The translations under genes and the position numbers were made by a program. From Vulcaniibacterium tengchongense (lineage in GTDB: Bacteria; Pseudomonadota; Gammaproteobacteria; Xanthomonadales; Xanthomonadaceae), in NCBI RefSeq assembly GCF_003814555.1, contig NZ_RKQN01000001.1, forward strand, positions 970,566 through 1,034,565: 64,000 nucleotides of DNA, written 5' to 3'. Below are positions 20,795 to 32,229 of this stretch, piece after piece; position 1 is the stretch's first letter, and each line of letters opens with the position of its first letter. Under the pieces are notes generated by a model. It saw nothing but the letters and a program-made list of their open reading frames with translations, ran no database searches and was not told the origin of the DNA.

Positions 20795-21676
20795 TCAATC
20801 CGCGCATTCGGCGAGGAACTCGACCACCGTGCGCACCGCAGGCAGCAGGCCGCGCCGCGCCGGGGTCAGGATCGTGGTGGTCACCTCGCCCGCCGTCCAG
20901 CCCGGCAGCACCTGCGTCAGCGCGCCGCGGTCCAGGTGGACGCGGCAGAGGCGCTCGGGCAGCGGCACGATGCCGAGCCCGGCCGTCGCCGCCTGCAGCA
21001 GCACCGTCGACTCGTCGGCGACCATCCGGCAACGCGGCACCGCCACGGCCTCGGTACCCGCGCCGTCGCGCAGCCGCCACGCGCCCGCGGCTGGCGCGAC
21101 CAGCAGGCCGTCGTGCTCGGCCAGGTCCGCGGGCTGCGCCGGCGTGCCGCGCTCGGCGAGGTAGCCGGGCGCGGCGACCAGCAAGATCGGCTGCGAGCGC
21201 ACCCGCCGCTGCACCAGTTCCGAATCCGGCAGCGGCGCGAAATGGCTGCGCACGGCGATGTCGAAGCCTTCCTGGATCAGGTCGACGAAGCGGTCGCTGG
21301 CGTGCACCACCAGGCGCAGCTTCGGGTAGGTGGCGGCCAGGCGCGGCAGGTGCGGCGCCAGCGCCTGCACCGTGGGGATCGCCGCGGTGAGCCGCACCGT
21401 GCCGCTGGGCTCGGCCAAGCGCCGGCGCACGGCGGCCTCGGCGCCTTCCACCTCGATCAGGACCGCGCGGGCGTGCTCGTAGACCTCGCGGCCGAGCTCG
21501 GTCAACACGAAGCTGCGCGAATTGCGTTGCACGAGGCGCGCGCCCAACCGTGCCTCGAGCGTGGCCAGGCGCTTGCTCAGGGTCGACTTGGGCAGGTTCA
21601 GCCGGCGCGCCGCCGCGGCGAAACCGCCGCTGTCGACGGCATGGGCGAATAGCAGCAGGTCGCTGGCGTCGATCAT
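20795..21676 (-). CDS. LysR-family transcriptional regulator
   Basis: A 293-residue LTTR. The helix-turn-helix is at the N-terminus ([20 protein letters not shown] and LPKSTLSKRLATLEARLGARL). The substrate-binding domain follows from about residue 90 with GTVRLTAAIP and FDIAVRSHFAPLPDSEL, of the group that often controls glutathione S-transferase, pirin or quinone reductase genes. I start at the ATG at 21674-21676; a GTG 12 bases upstream lies inside the palindrome and is less likely. It diverges from a GST gene across a perfect inverted repeat. The inducer is unknown. Confidence 0.9.
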   Translation of the reverse strand: MIDASDLLLFAHAVDSGGFAAAARRLNLPKSTLSKRLATLEARLGARLVQRNSRSFVLTELGREVYEHARAVLIEVEGAEAAVRRRLAEPSGTVRLTAAIPTVQALAPHLPRLAATYPKLRLVVHASDRFVDLIQEGFDIAVRSHFAPLPDSELVQRRVRSQPILLVAAPGYLAERGTPAQPADLAEHDGLLVAPAAGAWRLRDGAGTEAVAVPRCRMVADESTVLLQAATAGLGIVPLPERLCRVHLDRGALTQVLPGWTAGEVTTTILTPARRGLLPAVRTVVEFLAECAD

Positions 21677-21679
21677 CGG

Positions 21680-21698
21680 AAAGTCCACCTATGTGGAC
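21680..21698. promoter_or_regulatory. LysR operator palindrome GTCCAC-CTAT-GTGGAC
   Basis: A perfect six-base inverted repeat (21683-21688 and 21693-21698), touching the LysR start. The half-site AAAGTCCAC (21680-21688) is repeated at 21730-21738, exactly 50 bp toward the GST gene. Spaced sites of this kind suit a LysR tetramer. Confidence 0.75.
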
Positions 21699-21786
21699 GA
21701 TAAGTCTGCGCGAGGCCGGCTACCCGGTCAAAGTCCACGTCTCTACCCTTTCCGGTACCCAACACCGCTTGCCACCGGAGACCCAC

Positions 21787-22491
21787 ATGGAACCCATCCT
21801 CTTCTACGGCGTGCCCGAAGGCTGCTCGTTCGGTTCGATCGTCGCCCTGGAATGGTCCGGCCACCCCTACCGGCTGTGCCGCATCGAGATGCCGGAGGTC
21901 GTGGCCGGCGAGGCCTATCGCCGGATCAACCCCATCGGGGAGACGCCCTCGCTGCTCGCCGCCAGCGGCGAAGTCTTCAGCCAGAGCCTGGCGGTGCTGC
22001 AGCACATCGCCCGCCTCACCGACGACCCGCGCATGGGCCCGCGCCCCGGCGCGCCGGGCTTCGACCGCATGGTGGAGATGCTGGCCTTCCTCCACACCAC
22101 GTTCTTCGGCGCGTTCGGCCCGCTGTGGCTGGCGTTCGAAGGCGCCCAAGGCGCGGAGAAGGAGGCGCTGCAGGCGCTCGGCCGCAAGCGGGTGCGCAAC
22201 GCGCACGCCCAGCTCGAGACCCTGCTCGACGGCCGCGACTGGCTGGCGGGCGAAGGCCCCACGGTCGCCGACGCCTATTTCGTGGGGATCGCGCGCTGGA
22301 ACGAATTCCACCGGGTGCTCGACCGCCGTGAGTTCCCGGCGGTCGACGCGCTGTACCGGCGCCTGCAGGACGACCCGGCGGTGCGCTTCGCCCATGCCGT
22401 CGAGGACGGGCTGCCGGCGCGCGGTGCCGGCGGTTTCCGCGGCGAGATCGCGCTGGACGCGGTGCTCGAACGGCTGGCGGTCGCCGCCTGA
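21787..22491 (+). CDS. Glutathione S-transferase family protein
   Basis: A 234-residue GST. The thioredoxin-like N-terminal domain begins EPILFYGVPEGCSFGSIVAL, with the cis-proline block NPIGETPSLLA and the glutathione gamma-glutamyl contact FSQSLAVLQHIAR. The helical C-terminal domain has the conserved DWLAGEGPTVADAYFVGIARW. The N-terminal serine or cysteine (GCSFGS) is the likely catalytic residue. The start ATG at 21787 is the first that gives the complete thioredoxin fold. It is divergent from the LysR gene and probably its target. The substrate is not predictable. Confidence 0.92.
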   Translation: MEPILFYGVPEGCSFGSIVALEWSGHPYRLCRIEMPEVVAGEAYRRINPIGETPSLLAASGEVFSQSLAVLQHIARLTDDPRMGPRPGAPGFDRMVEMLAFLHTTFFGAFGPLWLAFEGAQGAEKEALQALGRKRVRNAHAQLETLLDGRDWLAGEGPTVADAYFVGIARWNEFHRVLDRREFPAVDALYRRLQDDPAVRFAHAVEDGLPARGAGGFRGEIALDAVLERLAVAA

Positions 22492-22567
22492 CCGTGCATC
22501 GCCGGGGGGCGTGCGGGACCGCCTCGCACCCCGGCTTGCGGCGATGCGGTTCCTTCGTAGCGGCCCG

Positions 22568-23017
22568 CTACGCCGCCGCGGTCCGCGCCTTTCGCGGCAG
22601 CGGCGGGAACGCCAGCGCCACCGCGACCGCGCCCAGGCCCACGGCGAACGAGCCGACGAACAGCCAGGTGTAGGCGCCGGAGCGGTCGAACAGCCAGCCG
22701 CCGAGCACCGGCCCGAGGGCCATGCCCAGGCTCGACACCATCATCGCCGCGCCCAGCACGGTGCCCATGATGCGCGGACCGAAGTATTCCCGCGCCATCA
22801 CCGCGTACAGCGGCATCACCCCGCCGTAGGCGGTGCCGAACACCACCGCGAGCGCGTAGAACTCGCCGAGCCGGCCGACGAACAGGTAGGCCCCGATCGC
22901 CAGCGCCTGCACCAGCAGGCCGGCGACGAGCACCGGCTTGACCCCGTAGCGGTCGGCGAGCACGCCGAACAGCAGCCGTCCGCCCAGACCCGCCAGCCCT
23001 TCGACGCCGTAGATGCC
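22568..23017 (-). pseudogene. MFS transporter, 3' half only (5' truncated)
   Basis: The C-terminal half of a 12-helix major-facilitator transporter. Recognisable protein runs from GIYGVEGLAGLGGRLLFG (next to 23017) through VLADRYGVKPVLVAGLL, FGTAYGGVMPLYAVMAREYF and GPRIMGTVLGAAMMVSSLGM to the stop at 22568. Only about six membrane segments remain. Similarity stops abruptly at about 23012-23017, where the sequence changes to a LysR-type frame on the other strand. There is no ribosome site or plausible start at the break. I read it as a gene remnant left by deletion of the 5' half. Confidence 0.82.
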
Positions 23018-23019
23018 AC

Positions 23020-23508
23020 GGCCGCTGGCCGGGCCTGCGCACGGTCGAACTGCTGCCGAGCCTGTTCATGCCCCTGTGCGCGCCGGCGCTGAAGGATGCG
23101 GCCGCCGGCATCGCCGACCCGCGCCGGCCGCTGCGGGTCCCGCTGTTGGGCCGCCCGGACTGGTGGGCGCTGTGGTACCGCGCGCTCGGCCGCACCGAGC
23201 GGCTGGCGCCCGACCGTTTCGGGACGCGGCTGTCGGCCGAGCACCTGGACATCGCCGCGGCCGTCGCCGGGCACGGCGTCGCGATCGGCTCGCCGATCCT
23301 GTTCCGCGGCGAACTGGTTTCCGGCCGGCTGGTTCCGGCGCACGACCTCGTCGCCGGCGACGGCAGGACGTTCTGGTTCGCCTACCCTGCCGCCCGGCAC
23401 GCCAGCCGCAAGATCGCCGCCTTCCGCGAATGGCTGTGCGAGCAAGTCGCGCGCGACCGCGACGCGGCCCGCTCCTTCATCCGCGGCGCGGTGATCGTCG
23501 AGCCCTGA
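23020..23508 (+). pseudogene. LysR-family regulator (GcvA-like), 3' half only (5' truncated)
   Basis: The C-terminal effector domain of a GcvA-type LTTR. Similarity begins at GRWPGLRTVELLPSLFMPLC (23020 onward), with LRVPLLGRPDWWALWYRALG and AAAVAGHGVAIGSPILFRGE following, and ends with a normal C-terminus. The helix-turn-helix domain and the first effector lobe are absent. The missing part would lie where the oppositely oriented MFS remnant begins, within about ten bases. An internal ATG at 23068 could make a 146-residue fragment, but it would lack DNA binding. Confidence 0.82.
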
Positions 23509-23526
23509 GCGGCCGGCGCCGCGCGC

Positions 23527-25095
23527 TCACTCCCACTCGATCGTCGCCGGCGGCTTGCCGCTGATGTCGTAGACGACCCGGGAAACGCCGCGCAGCTCGT
23601 TGATGATGCGGTTGGAGACGCGGCCGAGGAAGTCGTACGGCAGGTGCGCCCAGTGCGCGGTCATGAAGTCCACGGTCTCGACCGCGCGCAGTGCGATCAC
23701 CCATTCGTAGGCGCGGGCGTCGCCGACCACGCCGACCGACTTGACCGGCAGGAACACCGCGAAGGCCTGGCTGACCTTGTCGTACAGGTCGGCGCGGCGC
23801 AGTTCGTCGATGAAGATGGCGTCGGCCTTGGCCAGCAGGTCGGCGTATTCCGGCTTGACCTCGCCGAGGATGCGCACGCCCAGGCCCGGCCCCGGGAACG
23901 GATGGCGGTAGACCATCTCGCGCGGCAGGCCCAGTTCCACGCCCAGGCGCCGCACCTCGTCCTTGAACAACTCGCGCAGCGGCTCGACCAGGCCGAGCTT
24001 CATGTCCTCGGGCAAACCGCCGACGTTGTGGTGGCTCTTGATGACATGGGCCTTGCCGGTCTTGCTGCCGGCCGACTCGATCACGTCCGGGTAGATCGTG
24101 CCCTGCGCCAGCCACTTGGCGTTCTTCAGCTTGGCCGCCTCCTCGTCGAAGATCTCGACGAACAGGTTGCCGATGATCTTGCGCTTGGCCTCCGGGTCGG
24201 CCACGCCCCGCAGTGCCTCGAAGTAGCGCTCGTGCGCGTCGACGCGGATCACGCGCACGCCCAGGTGCTCGGCGAATGTCGCCATCACCTGGTCGCCCTC
24301 CTGCCAGCGCAGCAGGCCGGTGTCGACGAACACGCAGGTCAGCTGGTCGCCGATGGCCTTGTGCAGCAGCGCCGCCACGACCGAGGAATCGACGCCGCCG
24401 GACAGGCCGAGCACGACCTCGTCGGAACCGACCTGCTCGCGCACGCGCGCGATCTGGTCCTCGATGATGTTGGCCGCGTTCCACAGGGTGCGGCAGCCGC
24501 AGATGTCGACCACGAAGCGGCGCAGCAGCGCCTGGCCGGACTTGGTGTGGGTGACCTCCGGGTGGAACTGCACGCCGTACCAGCGCTTCTCCTCCAGCGC
24601 CATCGCCGCGACCGGGATGCGGTCGGTGCGCGCGGTGACGGTCCAGCCCGGCGGCGCCTTGGCCACGTGGTCGCCGTGGCTCATCCACACGTCCAGCCGC
24701 GGCGGCGAGCCGGGGTGGTCCTTGAGCCCGTCCAGCAGCGAGTCGTGCGCGATCAACTCGACCTCGGCGTGGCCGAACTCACGCGCGTCGGCGGCCTCGG
24801 TGGCGCCACCGAGCTGCGCGGCCAGGGTCTGCATGCCGTAGCAGATGCCGAGGATCGGCAAACCGGCGTCGAACACTTCCTGCGGCGCCTTCGGCGCGCC
24901 CTCGACGGTGGTCGACTCCGGGCCGCCCGAGAGGATGATGCCTTTGGCGCCGAACTTGGCGATCTCGCCCGGGTCGTGGTCCCAGGCCCAGATCTCGCAA
25001 TAAACGCCGATCTCGCGGATGCGGCGGGCGATCAGCTGCGTGTACTGCGCGCCGAAGTCGAGGATCAGGATCTTGTCGCTGTGGATGTCGGTCAT
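23527..25095 (-). CDS. guaA: GMP synthase (glutamine-hydrolysing)
   Basis: A 522-residue two-domain enzyme that aminates XMP to GMP. The class I glutamine amidotransferase domain has the nucleophile in [15 protein letters not shown] and the His/Glu pair in FHPEVTHT. The ATP pyrophosphatase domain has the P-loop [17 protein letters not shown]. The C-terminal dimer/XMP-binding domain ends with the conserved [15 protein letters not shown]. It is preceded by guaB on the same strand with a 124-bp gap that holds a palindromic repeat. Length and motifs are complete. Confidence 0.98.
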   Translation of the reverse strand: MTDIHSDKILILDFGAQYTQLIARRIREIGVYCEIWAWDHDPGEIAKFGAKGIILSGGPESTTVEGAPKAPQEVFDAGLPILGICYGMQTLAAQLGGATEAADAREFGHAEVELIAHDSLLDGLKDHPGSPPRLDVWMSHGDHVAKAPPGWTVTARTDRIPVAAMALEEKRWYGVQFHPEVTHTKSGQALLRRFVVDICGCRTLWNAANIIEDQIARVREQVGSDEVVLGLSGGVDSSVVAALLHKAIGDQLTCVFVDTGLLRWQEGDQVMATFAEHLGVRVIRVDAHERYFEALRGVADPEAKRKIIGNLFVEIFDEEAAKLKNAKWLAQGTIYPDVIESAGSKTGKAHVIKSHHNVGGLPEDMKLGLVEPLRELFKDEVRRLGVELGLPREMVYRHPFPGPGLGVRILGEVKPEYADLLAKADAIFIDELRRADLYDKVSQAFAVFLPVKSVGVVGDARAYEWVIALRAVETVDFMTAHWAHLPYDFLGRVSNRIINELRGVSRVVYDISGKPPATIEWE

Positions 25096-25099
25096 GGCG

Positions 25100-25212
25100 C
25101 CGGGATTCGGGAGTGGGGAGTGGGGCTTCGCGGGAACCGGAAGAGCCGTCGCTTCGGGATGGAACCCGGCGGGCTTCTGCGAATCCCGGACCCCGAATCC
25201 CCCATCCCTCGG
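25100..25212. repeat. Palindromic intergenic repeat with GGGATTCGG arms (guaB-guaA gap)
   Basis: Left arm GGGATTCGGGAGTGGGGAG (near 25102-25120) and a right arm read in reverse orientation (GCGAATCCCGGACCCCGAATCC near 25178-25200) share the unit GGGATTCGG. The same unit makes the element between fadB-type and thiolase genes at 42464-42546. Confidence 0.6.
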
Positions 25213-25219
25213 GCCGGCA

Positions 25220-27802
<2,583 letters not shown>

Positions 27803-27901
27803 CTACGGTGCCTGCGCTAGAGTGCGGAGCGCGCATTATCGCCCAACCGCCGCTGCCGCCGCGCCCCGCGCGCGCGGGCCCGCCCCCCGCCAGGACCCAC
27901 C

Positions 27902-28210
27902 ATGAGCGACGATTTCGAGACCACCCAGATCGAAGCGGCCGTGTTCCGCCGCCTGCGCCGGCACCTGATGCAGCAGCGTCCGGACGTGCAGAACATCGAC
28001 CTGATGATCCTCGCCGGCTTCTGCCGCAACTGCCTCGCCGACTGGTACCGCGAGGCCGCCGCGCAGCGCGGCATCGCGATGACCAAGGACGAGGCGCGCG
28101 AGGCGGTCTACGGCGAGCCGTTCGCGCAATGGAAGGCCCGGCACCAGCGCGAGGCGACGCCGGAGCAGCTGGCCGCGTTCGAGGCCGCGCAGCGCCGCCA
28201 TTCGGGCTGA
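27902..28210 (+). CDS. DUF1244 domain protein
   Basis: A 102-residue protein. The block VFRRLRRHLMQQRPDVQNID followed by LMILAGFCRNCLADWYREAA and DEAREAVYGEPFAQWKARHQ covers almost the whole DUF1244 family, which is small, soluble and helical. The conserved CRNCL pair suggests a metal site, though the function is unknown. It is six bases ahead of the next gene on the same strand, forming a likely operon. Confidence 0.9.
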   Translation: MSDDFETTQIEAAVFRRLRRHLMQQRPDVQNIDLMILAGFCRNCLADWYREAAAQRGIAMTKDEAREAVYGEPFAQWKARHQREATPEQLAAFEAAQRRHSG

Positions 28211-28216
28211 GCGGCG

Positions 28217-28990
28217 ATGGCCGCGTGGCTGCTGCGCCTGGGCATCGTGCTGGCGCTGGCCTATGCCGCGCTGTGCCTGGGGTTCTACTGGCAGCAGCGG
28301 GCGCTGATCTACTACCCGCGCCTCACCCGCCCGGCCGCCGCGGCGCCCGACATCGAGCTCGACCGCGGCGACGGCGTGCGCCTGCGCGGCTGGGCGCTGA
28401 ACCCGTCCGCCCCGCGGCCGATCCTGTACTTCGGCGGCAACGCCGAACGGGTCGAGCTGCGGCGCGAGCAGTTCGCCCGCCTGTTCCCCGGCCGGAGCGT
28501 GTACCTGTTCGCCTATCGGGGCTACGGCGCCAGCGACGGCACGCCGAGCGAGGCCGCGCTCGCCGCGGACGCGCGCGCGATCCACGATTGGGCGCGGGCC
28601 CGGCACCCGGGCCAGCCGATCGACGTGATCGGCGCCAGCCTCGGCAGCGGGGTGGCCGCGCGGCTCGCGGCCGAGCGCCCGGTGGCGCGGCTGGTCCTGG
28701 TGGCGCCGTTCGACGGCTTGGCGGAGGTCGGCCGCGCCCACTATCCGTTCCTGCCGGTGCGCCGGCTGCTGCGCGACCGCTTCGAATCGGCGCGCCACCT
28801 CGCCGGCTACGCCGGGCCGGTGCTGGTGGTAAGCGCCGGCCGCGACACCCTGATCCCGGCCGCGAACACGCGACGCCTGATCGCGGCGCTGGGCAGGCCG
28901 CCGCGCGTGGCGGTCGTGCCCGGCGCGACCCACGACAGCCTCGGCGCGGACCCGTCGTTCGAAGCGGCGTTGGCCGAGTTCCTGCGGTAG
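28217..28990 (+). CDS. Membrane-anchored alpha/beta hydrolase
   Basis: A 257-residue protein with an N-terminal membrane anchor (LLRLGIVLALAYAALCLGFYW) followed by QQRALIYYPR. The alpha/beta hydrolase core has ILYFGGNAE (oxyanion region), LFAYRGYGASDGTPSE, the nucleophile elbow VIGASLGSGVAA and the late Asp/His pair in SAGRDTLIPAAN and GATHDSLG. This is the YfhR/ABHD13-like group of unassigned peptidases or esterases. It follows DUF1244 by six bases. Confidence 0.88.
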   Translation: MAAWLLRLGIVLALAYAALCLGFYWQQRALIYYPRLTRPAAAAPDIELDRGDGVRLRGWALNPSAPRPILYFGGNAERVELRREQFARLFPGRSVYLFAYRGYGASDGTPSEAALAADARAIHDWARARHPGQPIDVIGASLGSGVAARLAAERPVARLVLVAPFDGLAEVGRAHYPFLPVRRLLRDRFESARHLAGYAGPVLVVSAGRDTLIPAANTRRLIAALGRPPRVAVVPGATHDSLGADPSFEAALAEFLR

Positions 28991-29001
28991 GCCCTAGCGC
29001 G

Positions 29002-29146
29002 CCTCACCCTCTCCCGCAAGCGGGAGAGAGGCTTGGCCGCGCGCACCGGAGTCCCATCGGCTATCGAAAGCCACGCGGAACCGGGAGAGAACCGCAGCCT
29101 GCCGGATAGCCCCCTCCCCCTTGCGGCGGAAGGGGCCGGGGTGAGG
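29002..29146. repeat. Palindromic intergenic element, CCCTCTCCCGC family
   Basis: A perfect hairpin CTCTCCCGC-AA-GCGGGAGAG (29009-29028) opens an element whose ends, CCTCAC (29002-29007) and GTGAGG (29141-29146), are inverted repeats. A second, weaker stem-loop near 29110-29140 uses the same word. Similar hairpins lie at 45746-45764 and 60705-60730. Confidence 0.75.
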
Positions 29147-29152
29147 ATCGAA

Positions 29153-30289
29153 TCAACCGGCCGAGCAGAAGCGCTGGTAATCGATGTAGCCCGGAAACGG
29201 ACGGCCCGGCGCGCAGATCGGGCATTCCGGGTCGGCGCCCAGCCGGGTCTCGCGGAAGCGCATCGCCAGCGCGTCGAAGTGCAGCAGGCGGCCGCTCAGC
29301 GGTTCGCCGAGCCCCAGGACCAGCTTGACCGCCTCGGTCGCCTGCAACAGGCCGATCACGCCGGGCAGCACGCCGAGCACGCCGGCCTCGGCGCAGTTCG
29401 GCGCGGCCTCCGGCGGCGGCGGCTCCGGGAACAGGCAGCGGTAGCACGGCGCCTCACCGCGCCGGCGCCCCGCGTCGAACACGCTGACCTGGCCCTCGAA
29501 GCGGTGCACGGCGCCGTACACCAGCGGCTTGCCCAGCTTCACGCAGGCGTCGTTGAGCAGGTAGCGGACGGGGAAGTTGTCGGCGCCGTCGATCACCACG
29601 TCGGCGTCGGCGATCAGGCGCTCGACGTTGGCGGCGGTGATCCGCTCGGCCAGGGTCTCGATCCGCGTGCGCGGGTTCAGCGCGGCCAGCGCGGTGCGCG
29701 CGGATTCGACCTTGGGGACGCCGATCCGGGCCTCGGCATGCAGGATCTGCCGCTGCAGGTTGCTGCGCTCCACGGTATCGTCGTCGGCCAGCGCCAGCGT
29801 GCCGACGCCCGCCGCGGCGAGGTAGAACGCCGCCGGCGAGCCGAGCCCGCCGGCGCCGACCAGCGCCACGCGCGCCGCCTGCAACCGGCGCTGCCCGGCC
29901 TCGCCGACCTCGGGCAGGCGCAGATGGCGCGAATAGCGGTCGTAGAAATCCGCTTCTTCCGCACGCGCGACCGGCAGGCCGTCGGCGATCCAGCGCGCGG
30001 TGCCGCCCTCGACCGACGCCACCCGCCGGTAGCCGGCGGCGACCAGCGCCTGCGCCGCCTGCAGCGAGCGCGCGCCGGACTGGCAGATCAGCAGCACCTC
30101 GGCGCCGCGATCCGGCAGCGCCGCGGCGGGATCGGCTTCCAGCTCGGCCCTGGCGATGCCGTGCGCGCCTTCGGCCTGGCCCGCGGCGCGCTCGTGCGCC
30201 TCGCGCACGTCGATCAGCACCGCGCCGCCGCGCTGGCGGCGCAACGCCTCGGCAGGGGCGATCCGTTCGATTTCGCGGGCGTCGGCCAT
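29153..30289 (-). CDS. moeB: Molybdopterin-synthase adenylyltransferase MoeB with N-terminal rhodanese domain
   Basis: A 378-residue protein that activates the small sulfur-carrier subunit of molybdopterin synthase by adenylation. The rhodanese domain (about residues 1-105) is N-terminal and keeps its active cysteine in LLICQSGARSLQAAQALVAA. The E1-like part follows: VALVGAGGLGSPAAFYLAAA (nucleotide loop), the arginine in ERSNLQRQILHAEARIGVPK, and DVVIDGADNFPVRYLLND. Zinc cysteines are in CYRC and CPIC. In the better known MoeZ and Uba4 proteins the rhodanese domain is C-terminal. It is the last gene of mobA-moeA-moeB. Confidence 0.93.
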   Translation of the reverse strand: MADAREIERIAPAEALRRQRGGAVLIDVREAHERAAGQAEGAHGIARAELEADPAAALPDRGAEVLLICQSGARSLQAAQALVAAGYRRVASVEGGTARWIADGLPVARAEEADFYDRYSRHLRLPEVGEAGQRRLQAARVALVGAGGLGSPAAFYLAAAGVGTLALADDDTVERSNLQRQILHAEARIGVPKVESARTALAALNPRTRIETLAERITAANVERLIADADVVIDGADNFPVRYLLNDACVKLGKPLVYGAVHRFEGQVSVFDAGRRRGEAPCYRCLFPEPPPPEAAPNCAEAGVLGVLPGVIGLLQATEAVKLVLGLGEPLSGRLLHFDALAMRFRETRLGADPECPICAPGRPFPGYIDYQRFCSAG

Positions 30290-30360
30290 GCGCGGATTAT
30301 CCGCCTTTCGCGCGGCCACGGGACGCAACGCAGCATTCCGGCGCGGCGCGCAGGCGCTGC

Positions 30361-31581
30361 TCAGGGCGCGTAGCGCAGCACCTCGACGACCTCGCCGGCA
30401 GCGAGCCGTTGCGGCCCGTCGGGCACCACGATCAGCGCGTTCGATTCGGCCACCGCGCGCAGGCGGTGCGAACCGGTGGCCGGATGGGGGTCGGCGCGCA
30501 GCACGCCGCGGTCGTCGCAGAACACCCGCGCACGCAGGAACTCGCGCCGCGGGTGGGGCTTGTCGACCGGCGCGGCGAGCTGGGCGCGTTCGACCGGCCG
30601 CGGCTCGGCGCAGCCCTGCACCCCATCGATCAGCGCGCGGCCGAAGCTCAGATACGTCGCGAACACCGACACCGGGTTGCCCGGCAGCGCCAGCACCCGC
30701 GCCTGGTCCAGGCTGCCGAACAGCAGCGGCATGCCCGGCTTCATCCGCACCTTCCAGAAATGGATCTGACCGAAGCGCGCCAGCACTTCCGGGATGTGGT
30801 CCTTCTCCCCGGCCGACACCGCGCCGCAGGTGAGCACCAGGTCGAACGCACAGGCTGCGTCGCGCAACGCGATCTCGACGCGCTTGGGATCGTCCGGCAG
30901 CCGCGGCCAGGCCGTGGGTTCCAGGCCGTCGCCGCGCAGCAGGCCCATCAGCAGTTCGCGGTTGCTGTCGTAGATTTCGCCGGGCGCGAGCGTCATCCCG
31001 GGCTCCACCAGCTCGTCGCCGCTGGTGAACACCGCGACCGTCGGCTTGCGCACCGTGTCGACCGAGGCCAGGCCGAGCGCGGCCGCGAGCGAGATCCGCG
31101 CCGGCGTCAGCCGCTGGCCCGCCCGCAGCACGGTCTCGCCGGCGGCCACGTCCTCGCCGGCGCGGCGCACGTTCGCCCCGGGTGGCGCGTCGCCGGGCAG
31201 GTCGACGTATTCGCCATCGACGCGCGCGTTCTCCTTGATCGCCACCGTGTCCGCGCCGCGCGGCAGCGGCGCGCCGGTGGTGATGCGCACGCATTCGCCC
31301 TCGCCCACCGCCAGGCCGGCGGCGCGACCGGCGAATTGCTCGCCGGCCAGGCGCAGGCGCGCCGTCTCGCCGTTCAAGTCGGCATGGCGGAAAGCGAAGC
31401 CGTCCATCGCGCTGTTGTCGAACGGCGGCAGCGCCAGCGGCGCGGCCACGTCGCGCGCCAGCACCCGGCCGTGCGCGCGCGCCAGCGTGGTCTGCTGCGC
31501 ATCCAGGCGATGGCGCGCGGCGATCCCGCGCAGCAGCGCCATGGCGTCGTCGAACGGCAATCCGGTGGGAAACGAGCTCAT
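30361..31581 (-). CDS. moeA: Molybdopterin molybdenumtransferase MoeA
   Basis: A 406-residue enzyme that inserts molybdate into adenylated molybdopterin. It starts with FDDAMALLRGIAARHRLDAQ. Family blocks are PPFDNSAMDGFAFRHAD, VGEGECVRITTGAPLPRGAD, TSGDELVEPG with GEIYDSNRELLMGLL, and the catalytic region TCGAVSAGEKDHIPEVL and ALPGNPVSVFATYLSF. The start ATG overlaps the mobA stop by four bases. It lies 71 bp upstream of moeB. Confidence 0.96.
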   Translation of the reverse strand: MSSFPTGLPFDDAMALLRGIAARHRLDAQQTTLARAHGRVLARDVAAPLALPPFDNSAMDGFAFRHADLNGETARLRLAGEQFAGRAAGLAVGEGECVRITTGAPLPRGADTVAIKENARVDGEYVDLPGDAPPGANVRRAGEDVAAGETVLRAGQRLTPARISLAAALGLASVDTVRKPTVAVFTSGDELVEPGMTLAPGEIYDSNRELLMGLLRGDGLEPTAWPRLPDDPKRVEIALRDAACAFDLVLTCGAVSAGEKDHIPEVLARFGQIHFWKVRMKPGMPLLFGSLDQARVLALPGNPVSVFATYLSFGRALIDGVQGCAEPRPVERAQLAAPVDKPHPRREFLRARVFCDDRGVLRADPHPATGSHRLRAVAESNALIVVPDGPQRLAAGEVVEVLRYAP

Positions 31582-32156
31582 CGTGGCGGTTCGATTCCGG
31601 CCGCGGCCAGGTCCGCGGGCGTGTTGAGGTTGCCGAAGCGTACGCCGGGCAGGCGCACCGCGGCCATGCCGAGTCCGGCCTGCAGGGCCTGGACCGCGTA
31701 CTCGCCGGCAACGAGCGCCCGCGCCGCGGCGTCGCGCAACGCCGACGTGTCCCAAAGCGCGACCAGCGGCTGCACGCCGTCGTCGTCCACCGCGTACGCG
31801 CCGTGCCGCCCGGCGGAAGCGAGCGTCGGCAGCAGGCATTCGTTGACCCCGACCAGGTCGACCGGCAGGGTCAGCAGCCACGGCGTGGCGCAAGCCGCGG
31901 CGAGCGCGTCGAGGCCGGCGACCGGCCCGGGTTGCCCGGCCACGCGGTCGGGCACCGCGCGCAAGCCGGCCTGGGCGTAGCGAGGCAGGTCGCGGTTGGC
32001 GCCGACCAGCACCTCGGCGACCTCGGCGGCGAAGCGGCGCTGCCAGCGCAGCACCTGCGGCACGCCGTCGCGCACCAGCCAGGCCTTGTCGGTCCCGCCG
32101 AGCCGCGCGGCGCGGCCGCCGGCGAGCAGGCCGAGGGTGACGTCGTCCGGAGTCAT
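31578..32156 (-). CDS. mobA: Molybdenum cofactor guanylyltransferase MobA
   Basis: A 192-residue enzyme that attaches GMP to molybdenum cofactor, forming the guanine dinucleotide form used by the DMSO-reductase family of enzymes. The nucleotidyltransferase signature LLAGGRAARLGGTDKAWL is at the N-terminus, with GPVAGLDALAA and the metal-binding LTLPVDLVGV block. The C-terminal NLNTPADLAA is the family ending. First gene of the mobA-moeA-moeB operon. Confidence 0.94.
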   Translation of the reverse strand: MTPDDVTLGLLAGGRAARLGGTDKAWLVRDGVPQVLRWQRRFAAEVAEVLVGANRDLPRYAQAGLRAVPDRVAGQPGPVAGLDALAAACATPWLLTLPVDLVGVNECLLPTLASAGRHGAYAVDDDGVQPLVALWDTSALRDAAARALVAGEYAVQALQAGLGMAAVRLPGVRFGNLNTPADLAAAGIEPPR

Positions 32157-32229
32157 CGCAGGATTATCCGTCTCCGGCGATCCCTTCGCAGTGGGCTGCC
32201 CGCGATGCCTGGCGGCGGGCGCCTGCGCG

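Noticed and set aside
23068-23508. The 146-residue LysR-type fragment as a functional small gene
   Set aside because: It lacks the DNA-binding domain, and the similarity extends upstream of the ATG to the break. It is a remnant.
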